DNA from: Pollutimonas thiosulfatoxidans
Lineage (GTDB): Bacteria; Pseudomonadota; Gammaproteobacteria; Burkholderiales; Burkholderiaceae_B
Assembly (NCBI RefSeq): GCF_004022565.1
Contig: NZ_CP022987.1
Location: 1,736,001-1,800,000, forward strand
DNA length: 64,000 nucleotides
Direction of reading: 5' to 3'
Shown piece by piece: positions 1-8,041 of the stretch. Under the pieces are notes generated by a model. The model searched no databases, was not told where the DNA came from, and was given only the letters and a program-made list of their open reading frames with translations. Position 1 is the first letter of the stretch. Every line of letters begins with the position of its first letter. Made by a program: the position numbers and the translations under genes.

Positions 1-606
1 GATCTGGCCTGCTACGGTAGTCGAGCAGCCAATGGCATCAACCTGGCCCGACAACAAAGCCTGCATGGCCGAAGCGTCATCGTCGAAACGGCGAATCTCG
101 GCGTCTGCGGGCGCGATCTTGGTGACGGCGATATCCTGCGTGCTGGCACGGGCTACGCCGATGCGCTTGCCGGACAAGTCTTTCTCGGACTCGATCTTGG
201 TTTCCTTGCCGCCGAACACCACGATCTGGGCGGCCGAGTAAGGATGCGAGAACTGAACCTGCTTGGCGCGGTCGGGTGTAATGGCAAGCGAAGCTACCAG
301 CATATCGACCTTGTTGGTCAACAGGAAGGGGATGCGGTTAGGGCCAGTGACCGGCACGATATTGAGCTTTACGCCCAGATCCTTGGCCAGCAAGCGTGCC
401 ACGTCGGCATCGTAGCCGTCGGGCTTGTTCTCGGTGTTCAGGATGCCATAAGGGGGGAAGTCCACCAGCATGCCGATGGTCAGTTGGCCTTTTTCCTTGA
501 TCTGGTCGATGGTTTCGGCCGCCACTGAGCTTGCGCCGATAGCCAGCGCAGCGCCTGCCAGCAGGGTCGCGCCCATGAGGCGGCGCATTTTATTGATCAC
601 AAACAT
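1..606 (-). CDS. Polar amino-acid-type ABC transporter substrate-binding protein (partial)
   Basis: Periplasmic receptor of an ABC importer, cut by the left window edge after 202 codons with no stop. The N-terminus is a clear signal peptide: a basic start (MRRL around residues 7-10), a hydrophobic stretch, and a likely cleavage near residue 30 after SVAA. The mature start reads TIDQIKEKGQLTIGM, the usual opening of the SBP_bac_3 family (glutamine/histidine/cystine receptors), and DFPPYG follows. The ATG at 606 is preceded by GGAGAC. It lies 56 bp downstream of two permease genes on the same strand, so it is probably the third gene of that operon. Ligand is not determinable; the carbohydrate context suggests it need not be an amino acid. 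Confidence 0.9.
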   Translation of the reverse strand, partial: MFVINKMRRLMGATLLAGAALAIGASSVAAETIDQIKEKGQLTIGMLVDFPPYGILNTENKPDGYDADVARLLAKDLGVKLNIVPVTGPNRIPFLLTNKVDMLVASLAITPDRAKQVQFSHPYSAAQIVVFGGKETKIESEKDLSGKRIGVARASTQDIAVTKIAPADAEIRRFDDDASAMQALLSGQVDAIGCSTTVAGQI

Positions 607-662
607 AGATTTGTCTCCAGGGTTGAACTACTACAGTCAAAACTAAACTTGCAAGGCGCATG

Positions 663-1316
663 TTATTGCGCCAGCGACACGGCCAGACGCCTTTCCATAT
701 ACGCCGCCAGCAAAGACAAGGGCCAGCACAAGAAGAAATAGATCACGGCCACTACCGTGAATACAATCATCGGCTGGAAGGTTGCGTTATTGATGATCTG
801 GCCCGCACGCGTTAATTCGGTAAAGCCGATAATGGCGGCAAGTGACGTGCCCTTGACGATCTGGACAAGATAGCCAACGGTGGGAGGCACGGCAATCCGG
901 AGGGCCTGCGGCAGCACCACATAGCGCATCTTGTTGCGATACGACAGCCCCAGCGCCTCGGCAGCTTCCCATTGGCCGCGCGGTATGGCTTCGATACAGC
1001 CACGCCAGATCTCGCCCAGAAAGGCACCGCTATTAAGGGTAAGCGCAGTGGCGGCGGCCAGCCAAGGGTTGATGTCCAGGCCAATGACAGGCGCACCGAA
1101 AAAGACCAAAAACAATTGCAGCAACAAGGGGGTGCCGCGAAAAAGCTGTATGAACCCCATCGCCAGGGCGCGCGCCGGACGGTACTCGGTCGTGCGTCCC
1201 AACGCCACGAGCAGGCCCACAATGCCGCCGCCCAGAAACGCCATGAGAGATAGCGCGATGGTCCATTGCGCCGCTTCAAGAATAAACCACAGGTCGTTGT
1301 AGCCAAAGCTGCGCAT
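663..1316 (-). CDS. Polar amino-acid-type ABC transporter permease (second permease)
   Basis: Inner-membrane permease of 217 residues, normal for the HisM/GlnP family, with several hydrophobic segments. The cytoplasmic coupling loop is visible as EAAEALGLSYRNKMRYVVLPQA around residues 115-135, the EAA motif that contacts the ATPase. Its ATG shares one base with the TAA stop of the upstream permease (TAATG), so the two are translationally coupled and likely form a heterodimeric channel. The ATPase gene is not in the window and presumably lies beyond the left edge, after the receptor gene. Confidence 0.92.
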   Translation of the reverse strand: MRSFGYNDLWFILEAAQWTIALSLMAFLGGGIVGLLVALGRTTEYRPARALAMGFIQLFRGTPLLLQLFLVFFGAPVIGLDINPWLAAATALTLNSGAFLGEIWRGCIEAIPRGQWEAAEALGLSYRNKMRYVVLPQALRIAVPPTVGYLVQIVKGTSLAAIIGFTELTRAGQIINNATFQPMIVFTVVAVIYFFLCWPLSLLAAYMERRLAVSLAQ

Positions 1317-1987
1317 TATCGACGATCCGGATAGTTAAGGCTCGACTGGTAAACCAGACGGAATACATAGGAAAACAACAGCGTCAGCAACAGGTAGATG
1401 CCGGTGACCACAATGTAGATCTCGAAACTGCGAAAGGTTTGCGATTGCAGGTTGGCTGCAACAGAGGTCAAGTCATCGGCCGAAATCACCGACACCACAC
1501 TGGACGCCAGCATCAGCAGAATGAACTGACTGGTAAGCGCAGGATAGATGGTCTTGAGGGCGGGCTTCAGGATGATGAAGCGGAAGATTTCCATCCGGGA
1601 CAGATTCAGCGCCAGGCCGGCTTCGATCTGCCCTTTGGCGATGGACTCTATGCCCGCACGCACGATCTCGGTTGCATAGGCGCCCAGGTTGAACACCATG
1701 GCGACCAAGGCGGCGGTGTAAGGTGACCAGCGCACGCCTATCGCCGGGAGCGCGAAAAAGAAAAAGAACAACTGCACCAGGAACGGCGTATTGCGGATGA
1801 TCTCGATGTAGATGTTGATGAGCCAGCGCACCGGTGCTGGTCCCGAGGTCTTGCCCCACGCGCACAGGATGGCCACCATCAACCCCAACAGCATGGCAAG
1901 AAATGACAGCTGGATGGTCATCCAAGTGCCATGTAGCAGTAGGGGCCATGCGTCAAAGACGGGACCGAATTGGAAGGAGTAGTTCAC
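1316..1987 (-). CDS. Polar amino-acid-type ABC transporter permease (first permease)
   Basis: Inner-membrane permease of 223 residues from the HisM/GltJ family. It has an N-terminal membrane segment, then a core with the EAA loop (EAGLALNLSRMEIF, mid-protein), and a hydrophobic C-terminus. It is the first gene of the transporter operon and overlaps the next permease by one base. The start at 1987 is preceded by GGAGT-type sequence further upstream and by a leader carrying a LacI-type operator palindrome (2046-2059) and an extended -10 promoter (2081-2089). That makes regulation by the adjacent LacI-family repressor likely. Substrate unknown. Confidence 0.92.
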   Translation of the reverse strand: MNYSFQFGPVFDAWPLLLHGTWMTIQLSFLAMLLGLMVAILCAWGKTSGPAPVRWLINIYIEIIRNTPFLVQLFFFFFALPAIGVRWSPYTAALVAMVFNLGAYATEIVRAGIESIAKGQIEAGLALNLSRMEIFRFIILKPALKTIYPALTSQFILLMLASSVVSVISADDLTSVAANLQSQTFRSFEIYIVVTGIYLLLTLLFSYVFRLVYQSSLNYPDRR

Positions 1988-2045
1988 GGTGTTCTTGAAT
2001 CCACGTTCATCCGCCGATACGCCAGAGCATAACGTAGGATGGCAC

Positions 2046-2059
2046 TGAAACCGGTTTCA
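2046..2059. promoter_or_regulatory. LacI/PtxS-type operator palindrome
   Basis: TGAAACCGGTTTCA is a perfect 14-bp palindrome with the central CCGG typical of LacI-family operators. From memory it is identical to the operator reported for the 2-ketogluconate regulator PtxS of Pseudomonas. It lies between the LacI-family gene and the ABC permease operon, about 60 bp before the permease ATG and about 15-30 bp downstream of the transcription start expected from the -10 at 2081-2086. Binding there would block transcription of the transporter. The assignment to the neighbouring repressor is inferred from position. Confidence 0.75.
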
Positions 2060-2080
2060 ATAAAGGTGGCGAAGTAAAAA

Positions 2081-2089
2081 ATTATAGCA
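2081..2089 (-). promoter_or_regulatory. Extended -10 promoter for the ABC transporter operon
   Basis: Read on the minus strand the sequence is TGCTATAAT, a consensus -10 hexamer with the extended TGn element. No good -35 hexamer is seen 17 bp further upstream, which fits an extended -10 promoter. The predicted start near 2074 would place the operator palindrome just downstream. Prediction from sequence only. Confidence 0.55.
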
Positions 2090-2153
2090 GCAGATTTCAC
2101 GTCGTCTCCGCCGGGAAGCAGATAAGGCCGGGTAAACCCCGGCATCACTGACG

Positions 2154-3170
2154 TCACCGCTGCGTCGAGCCCCGAGCATGCAGCGTGCCTGGCAGCAATA
2201 TGCTGCGTGGGGCAGCTTGCAGACCTTGCAAGCGCTGCATCAGGCATTGCGCCGCCAGGCGCCCCAGTTCATCGGTCGGTTGCGATACGGCTGTGATGCC
2301 CGGCCCCACGTAGGGCGCCCACGGCGTGTCGTCGATTCCGACCAGGCCTATGTCGCCACCCAGCCGCCATCCCTGTCTGGCCGCGGCTGCAACGATGCGC
2401 AGGCTGACCACAGCGTTGCTGGACACCACCGCGCAGGGACCCTTCGCGCGCTGGCGCAACTGCAGCAAGGCCGCATCCAGTCCGCTGGGGTCTTCCGCAC
2501 GACTTTCGTAACAGGCGCCGGTCGTGCCGGGGGTGGCATCCACGAACTGCGTAAAGGCCTGGACGCGCTCGATGCGCGAACTGACCGTGCCCAGCGGCTC
2601 AGTCACCAAGAGCAAGTCGCGATAGCCGGCTTCCAGCAAATGCCCCCCACTCAGTTCGATGGCCTGCCAGTTGTCCAGCGAGACGAAATCCACTTCCAGG
2701 CCGCGGTGCAGACGATCGACCAGCACGACCGGCTTGCCCTGGCGGGCTGTTTCAAGGGCTGCACCGGCATCGTGACCCATGGTGTTCAGGATAAAGCCTT
2801 CAACCTTGTACGAGGTCAAAGCCCGTATGCCGGCGCTTTCGCGCTCCAGATCATTGCCCAGGTTGAACAACATGACCAAGTACCCTGCTTCGCGACACGC
2901 GTGTTCCGCGCCGCGCAGCACGGCGACCGAATACGGGTTGGTGATATCTGCGACCACCAGACCAATCAGCCGCGAGCGACCCCGCTTGAGCGACTGCGCC
3001 ATCGGGCTGGGCGAATACCCCAGCTCGGCTACAGCCAGTTCAACGCGTCGCGCGATCTCGGGCGTAAGCAAGGTTTCGCGGTGATTGAAGAAACGCGACA
3101 CCGTTGCCTTGGACACCCCGGCCCGGCGCGCCACATCCGCGATGGTGCTGCGTTCACTTTCTTTAGTCAT
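2154..3170 (-). CDS. LacI-family transcriptional repressor (PtxS/GntR-like)
   Basis: Cytoplasmic regulator of 338 residues, the standard LacI length. The N-terminal helix-turn-helix is visible at residues 9-30 (TIADVARRAGVSKATVSRFF), followed by the hinge helix and a periplasmic-binding-protein-like effector domain from about residue 60 (VADITNPYSVAVLRGAE). It is divergent from zwf and lies upstream of, and on the same strand as, the ABC importer, whose leader carries a CCGG-centred palindrome. Context of glucose and gluconate-type genes suggests a sugar or sugar-acid effector, perhaps a ketogluconate as in PtxS; this is inference. Only a weak ribosome-binding site precedes the ATG at 3170. 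Confidence 0.88.
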   Translation of the reverse strand: MTKESERSTIADVARRAGVSKATVSRFFNHRETLLTPEIARRVELAVAELGYSPSPMAQSLKRGRSRLIGLVVADITNPYSVAVLRGAEHACREAGYLVMLFNLGNDLERESAGIRALTSYKVEGFILNTMGHDAGAALETARQGKPVVLVDRLHRGLEVDFVSLDNWQAIELSGGHLLEAGYRDLLLVTEPLGTVSSRIERVQAFTQFVDATPGTTGACYESRAEDPSGLDAALLQLRQRAKGPCAVVSSNAVVSLRIVAAAARQGWRLGGDIGLVGIDDTPWAPYVGPGITAVSQPTDELGRLAAQCLMQRLQGLQAAPRSILLPGTLHARGSTQR

Positions 3171-3266
3171 GCTGCAAGGATACCCAAGCGTTGTTTGTTA
3201 CGAGCTCGTAGCCAATCGTACAGGATACTGGCGCTCGGGCGCGAAGGGCTTTACAAGCTCGGCCAG

Positions 3267-3283
3267 CTGTAGCTTAATTACAG
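3267..3283. promoter_or_regulatory. HexR-like operator in the zwf promoter
   Basis: CTGTAGCTTAATTACAG has the TGTA-N7-TACA dyad and the TTAATTACA half expected of HexR boxes. It lies 33-49 bp before the zwf ATG. A possible promoter overlaps it: TTTACA at 3250-3255, then about 17 bp, then CTTAAT. The fourth gene of the operon (6406-7251) encodes an RpiR/HexR-type regulator, so autoregulation through this site is the simple reading. HexR is known to be released from DNA by 2-keto-3-deoxy-6-phosphogluconate. Confidence 0.65.
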
Positions 3284-3315
3284 AAAGCTGCTTCCCACTT
3301 CGCAAGGACTTTTAC

Positions 3316-4776
3316 ATGGCCACTACCCCCGCCTTCGACATGGTCTTCTTTGGCGGAACGGGCGATCTGGCTCTGCGCAAACTCATCCCCTCTCTTTATC
3401 AGGCCCATAAGGCGGGCGCCCTGAACGACGATGGCCGCATCGTCGCCTTGGGCCGGAAAGCGTTCGGCCTGCAGGGCTACCTGGCGCTGCTGGAGGAACG
3501 GGTAAGGCCGCGCCTGGGCGTGGACTACGATGAACTGACCTGGAGCAGCTTCATCAAACGGCTGCATTACCAGACACTGGACGCCGGCAATCTGCCGGAC
3601 TTCGAGTCGCTGGCGGCCCTGCTCGGTTCGGATCATGGCCGCGTCACCGTTTGCTACCTGGCGACAGCCCCGCAGCTATTCATACCGATTTGCCGTCAAT
3701 TGGCAGCCATAGGTCTTAATCATCCTAACGCGCGCGTGGTGCTGGAAAAGCCATTGGGACACGACCTGGAATCGTCCAACGCGATCAACGCCGCCGTTGG
3801 CCAGTGGTTTGAGGAGAACCAGATCTATCGCATCGATCACTACCTGGGCAAGGAGTCGGTGCAGAACCTGATGGCGGTGCGCTTCGGTAATACCCTGTTC
3901 GAACCCCTGTGGCGACGCGAGTGGATAGACAACGTCCAGATCACCATCGCGGAAGAACTGGGCGTGGAAGAACGCGGCGAGTTCTACGATCGCACGGGCG
4001 CCCTACGCGACATGCTTCAAAGCCATTTGCTGCAGTTACTGTGCATCGTGGCCATGGAGCCACCGGCCAGTCTGTCGGAAGATGCGATACGCGACGAAAA
4101 ACTCAAGGTACTGAAATCGCTCAAGCCTTTCACCCCTGAAGACGTGCTGAGCAAAACCGTCCGGGGGCAGTACCGCAGCGGTGCCATCAAGGGCATGCCG
4201 GTGGCGGGCTATCGCGACGAACACAAGGTGGCCCCGGACAGCAACACCGAGACCTTCGTCGCCATGCAGGCAGAAGTTTCCAACTGGCGTTGGGCGGGTG
4301 TGCCGTTCTTTTTGCGCACGGGTAAACGGATGCAGGAGCGCGTCGCCGAGATCGTGATCAACTTTCGCGATGTGCCCCATGCCTTGTTCCCCATGCCAAT
4401 AGGCCTGCATTCGGCCAATCGCCTGGTGATCCGACTGCAGCCCAAGGAAAGCGTGCGCCTGTATTTCCTTGCCAAAGAACCCGGCGACGCCATGAACCTG
4501 CAGTCCACCTATTTGAATCTGGACTTCCATACCATGTTCCAGGCGCGATGGGCTGACGCCTACGAGCGCTTGTTGCTGGACGTCATACGCGGCCGCCTGG
4601 CCTTGTTCATGCGGCGAGACGAACAGGCGGAAGCCTGGTGCTGGGTCGAACCCATACTGGCCTGCTGGGCGCAGCATGCCATCGCACCTAAAACCTATAC
4701 TGCCGGCAGTTGGGGGCCAGCCGCATCCAGCGGCCTGCTCTCGCGCGCCGGCATCGTATGGCATGAAGAGAGCTGA
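3316..4776 (+). CDS. zwf: Glucose-6-phosphate 1-dehydrogenase
   Basis: Cytoplasmic enzyme that oxidises glucose 6-phosphate to 6-phosphogluconolactone with NAD(P)+, feeding the Entner-Doudoroff or pentose-phosphate route. The 486-residue protein has the usual family length. The dinucleotide-binding motif GGTGDLALRKL is at residues 13-23 and the active-site signature RIDHYLGKE starts near residue 172, with the catalytic histidine in DHYLGK. The ATG at 3316 was chosen because AAGGA lies 8 bases upstream and homology starts here, although the frame is open further upstream. It is the first gene of zwf-pgl-glk-hexR, and pgl starts one base after its stop. Confidence 0.97.
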   Translation: MATTPAFDMVFFGGTGDLALRKLIPSLYQAHKAGALNDDGRIVALGRKAFGLQGYLALLEERVRPRLGVDYDELTWSSFIKRLHYQTLDAGNLPDFESLAALLGSDHGRVTVCYLATAPQLFIPICRQLAAIGLNHPNARVVLEKPLGHDLESSNAINAAVGQWFEENQIYRIDHYLGKESVQNLMAVRFGNTLFEPLWRREWIDNVQITIAEELGVEERGEFYDRTGALRDMLQSHLLQLLCIVAMEPPASLSEDAIRDEKLKVLKSLKPFTPEDVLSKTVRGQYRSGAIKGMPVAGYRDEHKVAPDSNTETFVAMQAEVSNWRWAGVPFFLRTGKRMQERVAEIVINFRDVPHALFPMPIGLHSANRLVIRLQPKESVRLYFLAKEPGDAMNLQSTYLNLDFHTMFQARWADAYERLLLDVIRGRLALFMRRDEQAEAWCWVEPILACWAQHAIAPKTYTAGSWGPAASSGLLSRAGIVWHEES

Positions 4777-4777
4777 T

Positions 4778-5452
4778 ATGTGGCATGAATTTACATCCAG
4801 CGCGGACTGCGTCGACGCCATGGTGCGTGACATCGGCAAGCAGCTGCAGCGCGAAGTCAACGAAACCGGAACCGCCACCTTGGCGGTGTCGGGCGGACGC
4901 TCACCCATTCCATTGTTCCAGGCGCTGGCACAGACCGAGCTGCCCTGGCGGCAGATCACTGTTGCGCTGGTCGACGAGCGACACGTGCCGCTTGACCATC
5001 CGGACAGCAACGAGAAACTGGTACGCAGCTATTTGCTGCAAAACAAGGCGGCCCAGGCGAAATTTGCGGGACTGGTAAGCGACCCCGACGACATCGCGGC
5101 CAGCGTGTCCCAGGCCAATACACAGCGCAATGATCTAACGATGGTGATTTTGGGCATGGGCGACGACGGCCATACGGCCTCGCTGTTCCCCGAGGCGCCG
5201 CAGTTGGCGCAAGGGCTTGCGCCAGATCAGGTCAAACGCTATCTGCATATGACGCCTGGGACGGCCGCGCATGAGCGCATCAGCATGACGCTTGCGGCAA
5301 TGCTGGGCAGCAAACGGATAGTGCTGGCCATCGCTGGCGAGCACAAGCGACGTGTTTACGAAGCAGCCGCCCAACAAGTCACACGAACGCTGCCCATCAG
5401 CTATGTCATTGCCCAGAAGGGAGTTCCCCTAGATGTCTATTGGCATCCCTGA
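4778..5452 (+). CDS. pgl: 6-phosphogluconolactonase
   Basis: Hydrolyses 6-phosphogluconolactone made by Zwf to 6-phosphogluconate in the cytoplasm. The product is 224 residues, with family motifs AVSGGRSP near residue 36, LVDERHVPLDHPDSN, and GMGDDGHTASLFP. The chosen ATG at 4778 follows the zwf stop by one base and has GAAGAGAG upstream. An alternative in-frame ATG at 4763 would overlap zwf by 14 bases. The 3' end overlaps glk by 20 bases, which points to coupled translation within one operon. Confidence 0.95.
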   Translation: MWHEFTSSADCVDAMVRDIGKQLQREVNETGTATLAVSGGRSPIPLFQALAQTELPWRQITVALVDERHVPLDHPDSNEKLVRSYLLQNKAAQAKFAGLVSDPDDIAASVSQANTQRNDLTMVILGMGDDGHTASLFPEAPQLAQGLAPDQVKRYLHMTPGTAAHERISMTLAAMLGSKRIVLAIAGEHKRRVYEAAAQQVTRTLPISYVIAQKGVPLDVYWHP

Positions 5453-6413
5453 GCGGCCGCCGCGCCTGATTGCCGATATTGGCGGCACGCACGCGCGCTT
5501 CGCGCTGTGCACCTCCATACTCGACATCTCGCATGTCAGTGTCCTGGCTGTCGCGGACTTCGCTTCCATTACGGAGGCCATCCGGCACTACCTGGCCACC
5601 CATGGCAACCCGGCCATTCTGGAAGCCGCCATCGGTATCGCCAACCCGGTACTGGGCGACCATATCCAGATGACGAACTTCCCTTGGGAGTTCTCGATAG
5701 AAACGGCGCGCCGGACGCTGGGCCTGAACAGCTTGCATGTCATCAATGACTTCACCGCATTGGCGTTAGCGCTGCCCCACCTGGACGCCGCAAACCTGGT
5801 ACCTGTTGGCGGCGGATGCAGTGTGCCGGGCACGCCGCTGGGCGTACTGGGTCCGGGTACCGGCTTGGGCGTCTCTGCACTTGTCCCCACCCAATCCGGC
5901 GGATGGGCACCCTTGGCCGCCGAAGGCGGGCATGTCAGCTTCGCGCCGGCTGATGAGCGCGAACTTATGCTCTGGCAAGCTGCACGGCAAGCCCACGGCC
6001 ATGTATCCATGGAGCGCATGCTGTCGGGCCCGGGGCTAGAGTTCATCTACAACACCCTATGCCGCCACCATGATCGCGAGCCGCGCCTGCAAACCGCCGC
6101 CGCCATCAGCCGCGACGGCATGGACGGCGCGGACGATCTCAGTCGCTGGGCGCTGGACGCCTTTTGCGCCATCCTTGGCACAGCCGCCAGCGACCTGGCC
6201 GTCACCTTGGGGGCACGGGCTGGCATTTATATCGGTGGCGGCATTGTGCCCAAGCTGGGCAGCTACTTCCTGCAGTCGCCCTTCCGTCAGCGCTTCGAAG
6301 ACAAGGGAAGGTTCTCGGCTTATCTGGCCGCCATCCCCGTCTTCGTCATCACCGACGATCATCCCGCACTGCTTGGTGCCGCCGCTTATCTGGACGCCTA
6401 TCTGAATGACTAA
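5433..6413 (+). CDS. glk: Glucokinase
   Basis: ATP-dependent glucokinase of 326 residues, matching the proteobacterial Glk family (not the short ROK kinases). It phosphorylates cytoplasmic glucose to glucose 6-phosphate, the substrate of the zwf product two genes upstream. The phosphate-1 motif LIADIGGTHARFAL is near residues 12-25. GPGTGLGVS and AEGGHVSF (sugar/ATP site, with the usual E-G-G-H) follow, and GGGIVPK is in the C-terminal third. It overlaps pgl by 20 bases and hexR by 8 bases. Confidence 0.96.
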   Translation: MSIGIPERPPRLIADIGGTHARFALCTSILDISHVSVLAVADFASITEAIRHYLATHGNPAILEAAIGIANPVLGDHIQMTNFPWEFSIETARRTLGLNSLHVINDFTALALALPHLDAANLVPVGGGCSVPGTPLGVLGPGTGLGVSALVPTQSGGWAPLAAEGGHVSFAPADERELMLWQAARQAHGHVSMERMLSGPGLEFIYNTLCRHHDREPRLQTAAAISRDGMDGADDLSRWALDAFCAILGTAASDLAVTLGARAGIYIGGGIVPKLGSYFLQSPFRQRFEDKGRFSAYLAAIPVFVITDDHPALLGAAAYLDAYLND

Positions 6414-7251
6414 TCCCTTGCTGGCAAAAATCGAGCAGCAATTGCCCATGTTCAGCACGGCAGAGCGCAAGGTGGCCCAGTTGATTCTGGAGCAGACCCA
6501 CGGCGTGGCCAAATCTGCGCTGGGCGATGTTGCGCATCTGGCACAGGTGAGCGAACCCACGGTCATACGATTCTGCCGTTCCATGGGTTACCGCGGCTGG
6601 CCCGACTTCAAGATCAAGCTGGCAGCCGGCCTGATGGCGGGCGTACCCTACGTGCACTCTTCGCTGCGCGAAGACGATGGAACAGCGGTGCTGGCGGCCA
6701 AGGTGCTGGACAACGCCGTGTCCGCGTTCTTGCGCGTGCGCAATGAGATCAATGCCGACCATCTGGACGCGGCCATCGACCTGATCGCCGCCGCCCGCCG
6801 GGTCGAGTTCTACGGCGTGGGTAATTCCGGCATCGTGGCAAGCGATGCTCAGCATAAGTTTTTTCGGCTGGACCTCTGCACCGTGGCGTATTCGGACAGC
6901 CATGTGCAATTGATGGCGGCCTCGCTGCTGGGGCCGCGCGACGTCCTGGTTGCGATTTCGCATTCAGGTCGCTCACGTGCTTTGCTGGACGCCGTCAAGG
7001 TGGCCCTGAAAAACGGCAGCCCGGTTGTCGCCATCACTGCATCGGGCACGCCGCTGGCCGAAATGGCAACAGTGATGCTGCGCGCCGACACGCAGGAAGA
7101 CACCGAAGTCTACAGTCCCATGATCTCGCGCCTGGTCCATCTGGCCCTGATCGATGTGCTGGCATTGGGGGTTGCCCTGAGGCGCGGCAAGGAAGCCAGC
7201 CGCACACTGGAAAAAACCAAGAAGAGCCTGGCACAAGCGCGCCAGGCTTGA
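6406..7251 (+). CDS. hexR: RpiR/HexR-family transcriptional regulator
   Basis: DNA-binding regulator of 281 residues. The N-terminal RpiR helix-turn-helix domain occupies about residues 1-77 (FSTAERKVAQLILE; VSEPTVIRFCRSMGYRGW), and a SIS sugar-phosphate isomerase-like domain follows (VEFYGVGNSGIVASDAQ; ISHSGRSRALLDAV) for binding a phosphorylated sugar effector. It is the last gene of the zwf operon and overlaps glk by 8 bases. A HexR-like box sits before zwf. HexR proteins repress glucose-catabolic genes until the Entner-Doudoroff intermediate KDPG accumulates. The edd-eda genes are not in this window. Confidence 0.85.
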   Translation: MTNPLLAKIEQQLPMFSTAERKVAQLILEQTHGVAKSALGDVAHLAQVSEPTVIRFCRSMGYRGWPDFKIKLAAGLMAGVPYVHSSLREDDGTAVLAAKVLDNAVSAFLRVRNEINADHLDAAIDLIAAARRVEFYGVGNSGIVASDAQHKFFRLDLCTVAYSDSHVQLMAASLLGPRDVLVAISHSGRSRALLDAVKVALKNGSPVVAITASGTPLAEMATVMLRADTQEDTEVYSPMISRLVHLALIDVLALGVALRRGKEASRTLEKTKKSLAQARQA

Positions 7252-7268
7252 CGGGTGCGCTTGTGCGC

Positions 7269-8024
7269 TTACATGCAGGCTGTCATGCCGCCATCCACGG
7301 TCAGGACTTGGCCGGTCACGAAGCCGGATTCTTTTGCAGCCAGAAACACCAGGGCCGAAGCGATGTCTTCGGGTTCGCCCCAGCGCTTCTGCGGCACCCG
7401 GTCATAAAGCCAGCTTGTGAACTCGGCGTCATCCCATAATTTGCGGGTCAGTTCGGTCTTGATATAGCCCGGGGCAATGGCATTGATTGTGATGCCGGAT
7501 TCGGCGAGCTCGGCCGACCATTGCCGCACCAGCCCATGCAGGGCGGACTTGGCGGCCGTATAAGCCGTGATACCCGGCCGGCCGAGAAAGGCCGTAACCG
7601 ATCCGGTAAACACGATGCGCCCATAATTCTGCTTGACCATATGGCCGGCAATGTGTCGCCCCAATGCCCACTGCGAGGTCAGGTTGGCAAAGAGCACACG
7701 CTCGAAATCAGCCAGGGCAACCGACAGCAGCGGCTCGCGGTGCTGGATGCCTGCATTGGAATAAAAGATGTCTATCTTGCCTACGTCGGCCAGCAACTGG
7801 TCGACCGCCGCGGTGGCCTGGGGAATATCTGCAATATCGAAAGGCAGCGCACGCGCCTTGATGCCCTGCTCGCACAGCGCGGCTGCGGTTTGCTGCAATG
7901 CCTGGCCATCCCTGCCATTAAGCACCACTGTTGCGCCCTGCCGACCCAAGGCCGTGGCCGCTGCCAGTCCTATACCACGAGAAGAGCCGGTAACGAGTGC
8001 TACCTGACCGGTAAGATCGAACAT
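7269..8024 (-). CDS. SDR-family dehydrogenase, gluconate 5-dehydrogenase-like
   Basis: Cytoplasmic NAD(P)-dependent short-chain dehydrogenase of 251 residues. Cofactor motif TGSSRGIG is at 12-19, NAG at 90-92, catalytic Ser142, Tyr155 and Lys159. The C-terminal third closely recalls E. coli IdnO (gluconate 5-dehydrogenase), for example APGYIKTELT, the FTSWLYDR-P-KRWG stretch and the VDGGM ending. Oxidation of gluconate to 5-ketogluconate, or a similar polyol/sugar-acid reaction, is therefore a reasonable inference. It is the last gene of a three-dehydrogenase minus-strand operon (17-bp gap upstream) and converges with hexR. A generic FabG-type role cannot be excluded. Confidence 0.8.
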   Translation of the reverse strand: MFDLTGQVALVTGSSRGIGLAAATALGRQGATVVLNGRDGQALQQTAAALCEQGIKARALPFDIADIPQATAAVDQLLADVGKIDIFYSNAGIQHREPLLSVALADFERVLFANLTSQWALGRHIAGHMVKQNYGRIVFTGSVTAFLGRPGITAYTAAKSALHGLVRQWSAELAESGITINAIAPGYIKTELTRKLWDDAEFTSWLYDRVPQKRWGEPEDIASALVFLAAKESGFVTGQVLTVDGGMTACM

Positions 8025-8041
8025 GAGTTTCCTTGAAAAAG

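Noticed and set aside
2178..3272. Plus-strand ORF opposite the LacI gene
   Set aside because: Complete overlap with a clear LacI-family gene whose HTH and effector domain are intact; composition of the plus frame is antisense-like.
4036..5010. Long minus-strand ORF of 324 codons opposite zwf/pgl
   Set aside because: It lies fully opposite strongly supported zwf and pgl, has no family features and no ribosome-binding site that fits; a mirror of GC-rich codon use.
7225..7248. Hairpin at the end of hexR
   Set aside because: An 8-bp stem lies inside the coding sequence and has no T-run, so a terminator is not supported; it can be noted as a weak dyad only.
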